Position numbers and translations under genes: made by a program. The notes beneath the pieces were generated by a model, which had not been told where the DNA came from, made no database searches, and saw only the letters and a program-made list of their open reading frames with translations. Below are positions 23,995-35,700 of a DNA stretch of 64,000 nucleotides, piece by piece. The DNA comes from Colius striatus. Taxonomy: Eukaryota; Chordata; Aves; Coliiformes; Coliidae. Position 1 is the stretch's first letter; each line of letters begins with the position of its first letter. The stretch lies in assembly GCF_028858725.1 (NCBI RefSeq), contig NC_084761.1, positions 36,691,001-36,755,000 of the forward strand. The letters are read 5' to 3'.

Positions 23995-24840
23995 TAAGGT
24001 ACTCTCGAGAAGCCCGTGTGCGGCGGCTGCGGACGCGGCCTCCGCGGGGCCAGGCGACCCCCGCACCAGCCCGAACCCGGCATCGCGGCCAGGTCCATCC
24101 CACTCCGCCACCTCCTCCGGTCCCCAACAGCTGCAAGGGGGAGCGCGGAAGCGAGACAGGGCCGTGCGCGCTGGGAAGGCGCCGTACGTCGCGGAGACAG
24201 GCCCCGCCAAGCGCTGCCTCAGCAACCCCCCGCGCGCCCCCCCCCGCGGCCCCGGCGCCGGGCGGCTCTCGGCGGCCCCTCACGGCCAACGGCCCGACAC
24301 GCGGCGGGCGGGGCGGGGGCGGTGGGGGAGGCTCGGCCGCCGCGGCGTTCGCTATTGGGGGTGCCGAGGGACAGGGCTCCGGCGGGACGGCCCCCGCCGC
24401 CGGACGATTGGGCCGGCGGGCTGCGGCGGGGCGGGGCCGGGGCCGGGGGAAAAGGCAGCGGGCGGCAGCGGGGCCCGCGTTTCAGCAGCTGGGGTCGGGG
24501 AGGCGCAGCGCTCGTACTTCTTGGGAGCCGCAGGAGGTAAGGGCCGCCGCGCCCCTGCACCGGTCCCCTAAGGCGACTCGGCGGTCGCGCTGACGTTTAG
24601 CGCCGGGACCTGGAGTGGGGGCGAGGGCGGTGCGGATCCAGGGCTGGGAAAGGATTGCTCGTTTCGGCGAGGACAGTGGGATGGGAGGCGGCTCCCGCGT
24701 ACCCATACCGGTCCCCTCCCAGCGACAGGTGCAGCCTCGGCTGGAGAGGGTCGGCAGCGGGCAACAGCGGGCGGGAAGACAACAGACATTGTCGGTCTGC
24801 GGCGGAGCGGCCGCAGGGCTAGCGGGGGGTAGGGGGGACT
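23995..24840 (+). promoter_or_regulatory. PPM1K: CpG-island promoter of PPM1K
   Basis: A dense CpG island of about 850 bases is the only strong promoter-like sequence upstream of the PPM1K coding start. It contains two inverted CCAAT boxes (ATTGG near 24,353 and 24,406) and a GC box (GGGGCGGGGCC near 24,428). It has no TATA box, as is usual for housekeeping mitochondrial genes. A good splice donor (CAGGAG|GTAAGG, GT at 24,537) lies within the island. The long overlapping frames on both strands here come from base composition. Confidence 0.75.
24440..24536 (+). other. PPM1K: probable noncoding first exon of PPM1K
   Basis: The donor at 24,537 (GAG|GTAAGG) fits a 5' UTR exon spliced to the exon that carries the start codon. 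That exon has acceptor-like sequence at 27,822-27,823 (tttcctggtcag) and an alternative at 27,842-27,843 (ttgttctcaag). The 5' end of this exon is a guess from the CCAAT and GC boxes. Human PPM1K also has its ATG downstream of noncoding sequence. Confidence 0.5.
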
Positions 24841-27823
24841 TACCTCCCTTCCTCACTGCTCTGCCTTCCCTCCTTCTCCGGCTCTATGAGCAGCCTGGGG
24901 CTCTCCCGCTGCTGCCGAGCCTTTCACCGAAGCTGCCCATCCCTGTTCCGCAGCCGGGAGGAAAAGGCGGCTGCAGAGACGGCGGCGGAGACGTCTCTGC
25001 CGTCATGGAGAGGCATACTTTAAAGAACGGATCTGTGCTGGTTGCATCAGACTTCCCTCAGAGACTTCATCGCCCTGCCGAACAGCTGCACAGCTTCTGT
25101 GTACATAGGATGAACCCATCCTAGCTCAGTCAGTCGGTCGTGGACTAATTTGTGATAAGTAAATAGCAGCATAAACCTCTTTAAATTGCTGTTCTCCATG
25201 CAGTTTATTATCGAGGCAGGGGGGGAGATTATATTGTCACTTATTTTTTAAAAAATCCTTTCATGTAAGGCGTGCTTAATGTACAAAAACATGCAGTGCA
25301 GTCCCACAGCTGTGGGGTTTATAAAGCACGCAAGGCAAGTGCACTGCTATGTATTTGGAGTTTCAAATTCCTTTCTAAATACATTTCATCCTCTGGGGGA
25401 GCAGGCATGCATTCTCTTTCTTCCGGGTTTCTCTTTTTCTTTTTCTTTTTTTTTTTAACCTCTTGCAGTCTGGAAAATTTCCATCTGCCAAGAAGCAGCC
25501 AGCCTGTAAAAGCAGCAACCTGCATGTTGAACAGCAGCTCTATCTCTCACTTCATTGGCTTTAAGCATTGCATTGCCATGTCTCTCTGTAGGAACTGTTT
25601 CTGTAAGCTGTATGTGTACAGATTAACAGGATCAGATAGAGCACCTCAAAACAGATTTCCATCTACACCATCTTGGACTTTGGCTTTAACATCAGTGCCC
25701 CCTTTTCAATGCCTCAGTCTTGTTTTGCCCAGATAGGCTTGCCTTAGACAAACATATCAGTTAGGAAAGTACAGACTGTTGTATCTCCAACTGTGAAAGC
25801 AGAGCTATTACATCACAGAAACTAAATCTCAGTTTCCTACTCCTGACTTGCAGAGACACTTGAAAAGCAAAACCATCATTAGTATTTATACTTGCCTGGA
25901 AAAAGGCGCCTTTTGAGAATTGAGTTTGATAGGGAACAAGTGCATTAATTAGCTTGGGAATTTGGATTTATCCTCTGATCCATGCTGTGGTTACTGGGAA
26001 ATCTAAATATAGCTAGCATCTCGTGTTCTGCTTTCAAGCTGACAGAAGTGAAAACAAGTGGGTTAACTGGCAGGCTTTCAATTTGGTTGTGCTGTGTTTC
26101 ACAGCAGGAAGTTAACATGCTGTTGTGAGTCAGGAGCTAGAGAAAAGAAAAAGCCACTCATGAAAGAAAAATCAGTTTTAAAATACCAGTAAGTGTACTG
26201 AAATAGGGATGTCACATTGCTGTCACCCTATGATAAAATGGAAAATCATAAAATCCCAAGTGGTTGGTTCCAGTCATCAGGTGGCCCAGCCCACATTCAT
26301 CTGATTCAACAACAATGATGCCTCACAGGTCTGGCTTTTTATCAAGGTGACAGATACTCTCTAAGTGCCAAGTAAAGAAACCTTTCTTCATCTAAGAATT
26401 GCATGAAAGATGAAGCAAGAGCACCTAAAGTAATGTACTGTGAACCACGGGTTTGATGAGGGCCTCCAGAAAGTTCATGTCACAGCTTTTTTTTCTGCTG
26501 AAGCAACCACTTACTAAGTTACTATTCCCCATGTGGTTTGGTTTTTTTATCTGCAAGCCCCTAGATTTTGTCTAGTAATTTAGAAAAGTAATTTTAACAA
26601 ATATTTCAGATCTACAGATGTAATTGTGTTGGGCATGGGGAAAGTAAAAGAAGGCACTCCAGCCCAGAATTACAGCATCTCTGGGGTATGAGTGTTGCTC
26701 TTTGCTGCTTGATTATGTCAGTCCACCCTGCCATCTATTTTTTTTTTCTTTTTGATATTCACCATGACCCCACATTTTCAGTCCCTTTATTATGTCATAT
26801 AATACCTTTTGCTCATAATTTTGCTCTCAGCAAACTTGAAGTAGTTAAGTTAGAAATAGTTCACTTAAAATTTAGTGTGGTTAATTACAGTGATCTGATG
26901 GTCCAGTTCAAATTACTCGGGTGCAACAAGATGGACTTAGTGCAAACTGTATTCTAGCCTGTTGGAGTTTCATCAGGTTGGGTGTTCCTCTACGAAAGGT
27001 TAAATAAGCCAATCTTTCTGTGTTTTTCAGCATGCTAAATAAATAATTGTTAGGGAATTTTTATCTGTGCTGTGCCAAGTGGCATGTTTAATTTATCTTG
27101 GCTGGAAAAGAGATCTGAGAAGCCGGTAGAAGGTCTTACTTGCCTGTGTTAGTCAAGGAAGCCCATCTCAGGGTTAGGTGGAAGACAGAAGAGCAGACAG
27201 AAGAGCAGAGAACTGTGTGGTACTTTTTTGGAGTGAAGTTTTGTGTGTCCCTGGGTACACTCTTAGTGCTCATTCCTAGACAGCTTAACAAAACCACAAT
27301 TCACTTCACAAGTCTGTGTTGAAAAGTATTGTTCAAGTCCTCAATAAATGTGACAGAATTTAATATTGTACAGGTGAAAAAACTTTAAGCAAATATATTT
27401 GCTCTGCCCTTCCCCCCAGGAGCCACTGTGCAGATGTTTCAGCAATTGTTTTAAGAGCATGCACGATAAGCTCATTTTCACCACTGTATCATATGTTTTC
27501 ACGTATTCACATTTTAGCTGACATGGAGCAGAGTCATTACCACTCTGATTTGCTCCATCACAACCTCTGCAACGTTTGAAAGTTCAGGATATCATTATGC
27601 AGGTGGGCAGCAGAAATGCCTTACCTTGGTTTGTCTGCAGCACTCTGATTAGATGTGGGCTGCTGTGTGTAGGATTGTTTCTCGGTGAGTCACGCAGAGC
27701 TGCTCTCTGGTTTCTTCTGGGCAGTGCTGTGCTACGCGTGATTAGTGGACTCCGAGGGTGACATTGTTTCCTGAGTGATGTAACTGAAAATTCCTCTTCC
27801 TGTGCTTCTTGTTTCCTGGTCAG
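24537..27823 (+). other. PPM1K: first intron of PPM1K (inferred)
   Basis: About 3.3 kb between the CpG-island donor and the pyrimidine-rich acceptor before the coding exon. The first 300 bases are still GC-rich. No other gene or clear interspersed repeat was recognised. Confidence 0.5.
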
Positions 27824-27898
27824 TTTTTCTCCTTGTTCTCAAGGACGTTCCAGCAGCTGCATATCTTTTATTCCTGTGAATCTCTGCGAAGACAAGTT

Positions 27899-28338
27899 AT
27901 GTCAACAGCTACTTTAATTAATTTGGTACGAAACGGAGGGTATCAAGTCAGAAGGAGAGCTGTGCTGACGTCCCGCCTCCTGCAAGACGAGAAGCGTCCC
28001 ACGGCTGCCTGCTACAGCTCCACCTCTGAGCGCAGAGCTTCCCGCTTTGACCCAGATGGCAGCGGGCGGCCAACCACATGGGACACCTTTGGCATCTGGG
28101 ACAATCGCATTGACGAGCCCATTCTCCTTCCACCCAGCATCAAGTATGGGAAGCCAATTCCAAAAGTCAGCCTGGCCAACGTGGGCTGCGCGAGCCATAT
28201 CGGGAAGCGCAAGGAGAATGAGGACCGGTTTGATTATGCTCAGCTGACAGAGGATGTCCTGTACTTTGCAGTGTATGATGGACATGGTGGGGCAGCAGCA
28301 GCAGACTTCTGTGCTAAGAACATGGAAAAATCTATTAA
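27899..28338 (+). CDS. PPM1K: PPM1K coding exon 1
   Basis: Holds the start codon, the targeting peptide, the conserved FDPDGSG and [14 protein letters not shown] segments, and the first metal-binding motif YDGHGG. The donor is ATTAA|GTAAGT at 28,339. It ends after two bases of codon 147. Confidence 0.97.
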
Positions 28339-31300
28339 GTAAGTGTGCATTGAGTGACTGTGTGTCAAATGGATTACAGTAGTGATTCCTCCCTTTGCAC
28401 TGAAAGGAAACCAGCAGGTCACCCACTGTCGCTAATCCTCCTAGGTTAAATGTAGACGATTATGCTCCCAATGCATGCAGGTCATTAGCGAAATCATGTT
28501 ACCTTTTCACTGAAATCCGGTGTTATTCAGTACATTCAGGAGATAAGGCTATGGAAGAGACTGATCAAGACATATATATCTTGGAAGGAAGTCTAATTGT
28601 TTGTTTATTTGCTTGCTCGTTTCCAGAGAATTTCTTGCTGAGGAGGAGAACTTGGAAAATGTTTTGAACAAAGCTTTTCTAGAAATAAACAAAGAATATG
28701 AAAATCATGCTCATCTGTCTGCTGATGGTAGGTAAAAAAATATTCTACTTGTACAGATGTGGAGAATAAGATTTTTCTTATTTGCTCACTAGTTTTGTAA
28801 GTGAAATGTCCAGAAAAATGCTTGAAAACAATTTTACTTAACGTAGGATTTTTCTCTGATGAAGTAATGGTAATGAAACAATTATGCTTTACCACCTTAA
28901 AATAAAAATGTTCTTAAAACATTTACTGGGGGAGTTATTAACCTGAACATTAGCCCAATCATAAATTTATTTCTCTTAATGTGATTCTGCCAAGGAAAAT
29001 GTTGCTCAGATTTGCAAAGAGTGATTGAGATTTGCAAGGAGCATTACTGTGCAAGAAATCTGGAGTGGGTATTTGGTTTGAGTGTTTTTTCTTGGGGTTT
29101 TGAGCTGTTTTTTTGTTTGTTTTTTGATTTTTAAAAGCTGTTATTCTGCTGGGTTAAAAGCAAGAGTATCAAAAATTTCCCATTTCTAATTTGGCTGCTG
29201 CACCTGAGGAGGAATGTAAACCAAAATTAATACAATTGATATTGCTTCTGCACTAACAGAATCACAGGAGTAGCTGAAAGGGAAAAAAATCAGCGAAGAG
29301 GAAAACAAGGTTGGCTGTGGTAAGGCTGTGGTGAAGCTGGCACCAGCCCTTTTAGACTCCATAGTTCTGGCTTTTAATCAAGTTCTTATATATGTGTCTA
29401 GATACTAAGTGCATCTGAAGTTCCAGTTCCAGCAACTTGGAAAGGTAGATAGAGGTCCCCATCCCATTTCTGTCACAGGAGTTTCCTCAGCTATGAGATA
29501 CAATTTCAAGAGTCACTTTAGCTAGTCTTAAAAACAGACCCCCAAAACACAATTGGAAAAAAAAAAAAACAACCCACAACAACAAAACCTGGCAACAACA
29601 ACAAAAAAACCCCATCAAAAGTCTGTCCTAGTCCTGGTGCAGATGCTTTCAAAATGACTGAGGTCATTTCAGAAGAACAGAAGCTGTAAAAATTTTCTCT
29701 CTGAGAAAGATTTGAAAGCAACAAGCCCTCTGGGGACTAAAGTCATACTGTATTCTTAAGCTACTTTTCTTAAGCAATGAATGAATATAATCAAGTAACA
29801 GAGTGGCTTCCTTCACTTTAACTGCTAGATGAATCTAGGTAGGCTCAAATGTTTCCTGGCAGGGCAGGTAGCTTGACTGTTGCAGCCCTGTGAGGGATAA
29901 ACACTTTTCTTCTTACCCGGTACTTGCTAAGGTATCAAGGGTATCAGGAAAAAAAGTCTTTAGTCCTGAAATGCAAGCCCTTAAAAAGGAGGATTAAATC
30001 TATGAAGCTCATTTCCCCTTAAAAAAAAAAAAAAAATGGTAAAAAAAGTCCAGAGTCACTTTTGACCTACTTTTTACCTATGGGGTGAGTTGTAACTGAG
30101 CTCATGAGACACATCAGTGGAGCAAATGTAGTTTTTTATCCAAAAGTCTCCTGGTAAATATATTTTCTTAAAAACTTAAATTCAAGAAGGCATCTGAATA
30201 TAGGCTTGTGTGCTTCCCTGGATCAGGACCACTCATTTTCACTAACATCTGTTACATCAGTCCCACTCCCTGCCCCTTTGTTAGAAGAACAGCTCTTGAT
30301 TTGGCTTATTGAAATGATCTGTTAAGTGGCAGAGCAGCTCCTTGAGGGAGAAGGATTAGGAACTGTACTTGATATATGATTCTGTTATGATGAAAATGAT
30401 TTGATTATAGCATTTTGTACGATAGACTTATGGGACTGGATAACAACAATATTTGACAGACAAGCTGTGCAGCAAACTGAGCATTTTGGAACTGCTTACA
30501 GGATTTTTTTTTCTTACCATTTAACTAACTGGTGCTGTTTAAGGAAACATAATGCAAATGCCAGCAAATCTATGTAACAGTTACCAAGATACGAGACAAA
30601 CTCACTTCATTAAAAAAGGTCAAGCAAAATAGAGGGCAAAAGTGTCAACATCCACAGGGGCCACACTCTGGCAAGCACTCTGTTTCTCAGGTAGGCTGAG
30701 CAGCTATAAGCTTTTGCAGGAGCCGGTGGGATCTAAAAGTGCTCAGTGCTCTTGACTGCTTAGTTGCCCAGTTGAGAATGAAGCTATAATGCAAAGAATG
30801 GAGTAACAGGATGCAAAGACAGGTGTGAATTTCTGAACAAATTAAACTTTTTGCATATCTATTGTTATAACTCAATACTATGTTGACTGCTTGGTGTGGA
30901 TATTTTTGTTGTTAATGCTGTTTTGAAAGTTACATAAAATGTCAATCCTTGGCACGTATCCTTGTTAGAAGCCTACTGCCAAACTGATTCAGTTTGCCAG
31001 CAAAATTTCCAAACAATTGTGGCTATTCTAGATGTGACAAGTCAAGACTGTTGCTAAATTATCTTGAAAATGGTGGCCAGTTGTGTGACACAGGCTATCC
31101 GGGGTATGCTGGATGCTCCCCAGGCTTGATCTCCTTTTAAAACCTGGCTATGTCTGACAAAGTGAAAAATAATAGCTTTGTCTTGTTCCAGTAGATTGCC
31201 CTGCCAGGATTCACTCCTTTCACACAGGGTTTCACTCCTGTATCTGCAAAAAGACCAATGTATATTCAGAATGTCCAGGTCTTCACTAACACACAACCAG

Positions 31301-32710
31301 CTTTAAAAGTTTATGCTGGGATGTTTGGAGCAACATATGTCATGGGTTAAATCCCTGTAGTCAAAACTGTATGGATAGTGTTTGAAGCATTGTTTATGGT
31401 AGTATTTAAAAGATAAAACTCTCACACAGTGGCACAAATTTAAAGGAATAGAGATGTGCCTTGTGGAGCTATGTCTTCAAGGGCATAATCCTTTGTAGGT
31501 CACTTTACAACTACAGAATATTTGAAATTATAGATGAAAAATAGACAGCATGATAGTTTCTGAGAGCTTGCATGGAAAAAAAAAAGTATATGCATGTGTT
31601 CCAGGTACTGCTACTGTGTCTGGATTGCTGTTCACTAGTGCTGTTGGAGTGTTCTACTGGCCTGCTGGAGACTGCTCCAGTGTCTCCTGACAGTCATCTG
31701 TACCTGTTGTTGCACACAAAAGCTTAAAAAACCATGTAGGCAGATCTGGGATAATCTGTCCTCCACCTAAATAATTTCTAATCATTAACAGCTTAGAGTT
31801 ATGCCTGAACTCTGAAACATGGTGTTTAATACTGTTTTAAAAATGCATTTTCTTTCATTTCCATGCATTTCAATATATCCAGTCACTCTTAAATCACTGC
31901 TAAACTTAGCTATAGCGTGCAGTAAAGGAAGCTCACATCCAACAAGTATGTCAGTATTATAAATACATGAGCCAACTGTTAGACAGATTTTTCTGATATT
32001 TTTGACCCACCATAAAATCTGAAAATTAAAGGCTGAATAGCTTTGCTCAGCAAGGATGAATCCCGTGCTTGAGGAAATTTGACCATCTCCCTAGAGAAAT
32101 ACAAGACAAATCCTCTCCTGGCCTAGTGCAGTCCTACAAGCTACTGCTACTGTTCACTGCTCTCCACTACTCAGAGGAAACAACAGGGAGTCTTTCCATC
32201 GACCTTTACATTCAGGGCATCCAACTCTAATTACATTGGCCACTCACTTCTGGAATAGCCATCTTATTAAAACATAGCCAAGTGTTAACTGATGTATCTA
32301 TGTTTTAAAGGCTCTCCTAGAATCTTCTTATGCTGAGCAAACTGCAAAAGTTATTTAAAAATAAGTACATTTTAAAAGTAATGAGTTTTAGTTTTTTCTA
32401 AGTTACCATTCAAACATGTTTTTTATTTCTTTGAATATGTTAACCTGCAACACTGAGGAAAAAAAGAGAGCTGCAGAAACTGGACTTATATATTTCGTAA
32501 ATCCATCAACATTACGAAGGCAGCCTTTTTCTCTAAGGGCCCTGATTATTAGCTAATCAAGTTAGAAGATACTAATTACAATATTTAAGGGGTGTTTACT
32601 TTGCGTATTTTCCCAGGGTCAGAATGATTTGTGTAAGTCTATTCATTGCTTTGAAGCCATTTGAGTTGGCACTGGTTTGAACTCCCCATTTTTATGTTAT
32701 GTATAACATA

Positions 32711-32760
<50 letters not shown>

Positions 32761-35700
32761 AATACATTACCTTGAGGAAACAGATGGGGCCATATTCTGA
32801 ACTGAAGCTGTTCTTCCGAGTGGGCCACTCTCAATACACGAGACCTCTGGCCCTCTAGCCTTGATAAAATCCTTTGGGTGATTTGATGGTTGGTTACTTG
32901 CCTCCACAGGAAGAAAACCAAAAAATTGTTACTTCTGTTTTAACTGAGTTTAAACTAGTTTTGTCACGCAAATGCTATTGAGAAGGTGAGAATGGTGACA
33001 ATTCCCTAGAAATACCATGGCTGATTTATCTGTGGCCACAGATGCATGTGTAAGCCTCAAGTGCTTCCTATATGGCCTGCAGAATTTAGTTCAGGCAAAT
33101 ACAGGAGTGACAGCTTTCCCTTTTCTGCAGCCCTTATTCTTTCATCTCCAGTGTTGCAGGTTTATTTTGTTTGAACAAAGTCCCTGGGTGAATTTCCTAT
33201 TTGCTTCTGTGTGCGTGTTATTTGTGGCAGACACTGTACCTGGTCAGCAGCTCTAGAACTGGAGGCCCTGGACACTATATGCTGGGCTTCAGTGGAAAGA
33301 GAGATCTGCTTAATTTTGTCCCAGGTGAAGGAGTCCAGCGGTTCCTAGCCTGGACTACTGGAAGGTTCCCACATCCTCTTTGTTACATTAGTTGAGATGA
33401 CTTGCAGTAGAAGTTGTCCAGTGAGTGTTAAGAACCTATTGAAAGATCTTAGTTTTATAGTGATATTTATTGTTAGGAAAACCAAATAAACTCTTTAATT
33501 TTAAAACCAATGTATATGCTGATGCAATATATTTTGATGTTATTAAGTAACCTAGCAGCAGGTGTAGTAAAGCATTAGAAATGTTATCCCATCATCATTC
33601 CTGTGTTTTTGAGCTGTGCTAGAAATCATATCATGCTTGTAGTCTGGCTACACCCCTATCCAGATCATGAACTGGTTCCAAGGTAGAGTGTGAGTAGCAA
33701 TAATTTTTCTAGGGGTGCTATTTAACTAAGAAATGTGGATAAAGCTCAAGTCACCATTACCTCAACTCTGAACAATATTGTGACTTGTTCTTAGTACCAT
33801 CTCTTGATTTTGTGACAGCAACACTTTTCTTTGAGAGTTTGCCCTTGGAAGGTGCAGATTCACCTGAATGTCCCAATGTTTCCAGTCATTTATGAATTAA
33901 AGACTATGGGTCTTAACTTCTTCCAAAACCACTTATGTTTGTCAGCATAGTTCCAAAACCAAGGAATGAAATGGGAGAGTAGCAGCAGTTCTATGTTAAT
34001 TTTAACATCTAAATAAAATGTAGTTGCTGTGAAATAAAAAGGTAGCTTTACATAGGTTTTGCATTTCACTTCTTTTAACTGTTGACTAAAACAGGTATTT
34101 TACTGGCTCTACTAAAATTTCTAATCACATTGGTACATATTAGCACTTTTGTAATGTGCCCCAAAGTGAGCCTGCAGTGGACAAGTCCTTGCTTCAAATT
34201 AGGAACAGACTAAGTAGTTTTGAGTATTGTAGCCTGCATGGCAGCCATAACGTAGCTCAAGGTTTGACCTTGGTCAGCATGGTTGATGTTCACAATTGAC
34301 ATGTTGGTTAAGTATATGGCTAAACCAAGTCCTCACTGCAGTAATAATACCTGTTTTAAATAATAACACAAGCTTAGAATGTTTTGCGAGGGTTTGTTTT
34401 TTTGTTTTGGATTCATCAATGCACTGCTCTTGCTGCACAACAAGGCTCAATGCATCATTCAGGGCTTTGTCCACTTCAGTTTACTGTTTTACTCCCGGAG
34501 TGCTGAGGCCTCACAGGCCTGGGGGAAGTGGTGCCAGGATCCCAGAGCACTTGCTGTCCTGCTGTGTGCCGCCATTTGCCAACAGCCAGTCAGAGGTGGT
34601 GCTGGCTGGCGTTCCTTGGGCTCAAACGCTGTCCTGACCTGCCACAGATTCACCTCCCCTCTGCAGGGTCAGGGCTGCCGGGCCAGAGGTAGGAGGGCAT
34701 GTAGTTGTAGCAGAGCTCTGCAGAAGCAGCAGTGGGTTAGTCATAAGAAAACAGAAATATTAACTGGGGAGTCTCATTCCTAAATTAGTCCCTCTTGAAT
34801 TGGCTTGCTTTTAAACCCTGGAAAAAATGGAAAATCCCAGAATGCGGGAGACCTACGGGGGGGCCTTTCAAGGGGATCTGCATTGGCTGTGAATGCAAAT
34901 GTGTTCCAGGCAATAGCTTATCCTGGCCGGACATTTTACTGTAATAGCTCAAGTCATCAGATGTTACTGCTTTCCAAGCACCTCTCACTGGGCTATCTTT
35001 GCACAATTTGCAGGAAGGGAAGACACACACTGTAAAATTGGACTGCTCCTTTCTAAAAGCAAACAAAAAAAAAAAGAAAGCTGGACAGCTTAGAAAAAAA
35101 CTGTCTCGTTCACTGCAGACAAAACTGCAGCGCTGTCCTGATAGAGGCAGACTCACATTTCTCCTTTCTGAGCACATTTTTTTTATCCAGAGCACTGTAG
35201 AAATTTAAGTGAAATTAACTTAAATTCACTTGCACCACTTAATCCAACCAGATCCCTGAACACAATCAGCTCAGCTCACTCCCTTACCCTGTAACAGGAG
35301 GAAGATAGCATGAGGCCTCTGTTTTGCCCTCTTGGCAGTCTCCGCACCCCCCTTTCAAGTGATCCTACCACTGTCCAGGGCAGACTGCCTAGAGAGCCAC
35401 TGCCAGCTGACTGCATCTGTTTGCAGGCACAAGGCAGAATCCAGCTTCACCTGTGCACTGGAACTTCCAGCAAATTGACAGGGCCTGAAGGGAGCAGTGT
35501 CGCTTTCCGAAAAAAGCCAGTGGCCTGCTGGCTGAACCTTTCCTATCTTGACAAGGCTGAGGGAAGCAGAGAAGACTGTAACAACTCTGACAGCAACAGG
35601 AGGGTACCAGAGGCTGATGTAAAGGAGTGATCTAGTATTTCTGTCCTGTGAACTACATCTTATTACTCCACTGCCGACTTCACTGCCGAACAGATTAGCT

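Noticed and set aside
24018-24593. Long plus- and minus-strand frames (up to 191 codons) in the CpG island
   Set aside because: GC-rich sequence has few stop codons. The peptides are Pro/Arg/Gly/Ala-rich without domains, and several frames on both strands overlap. The island is better read as the PPM1K promoter and noncoding first exon.
27809-27898. In-frame extension upstream of the PPM1K ATG
   Set aside because: The extension begins with TTG, not ATG, and runs through an apparent splice acceptor. The ATG at 27,899 matches the conserved PPM1K N-terminus.
28728-28735. Alternative donor GTAAAA at 28,732 for PPM1K coding exon 2
   Set aside because: Using it would add four bases and shift the frame into exon 3. 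The GTAGGT at 28,728 keeps the phase and restores the conserved SAD-A-TL junction.
34296-34783. Overlapping plus-strand frames of 113 and 134 codons in the PPM1K intron
   Set aside because: No domain, no matching splice phase with PPM1K, and no recognisable product.
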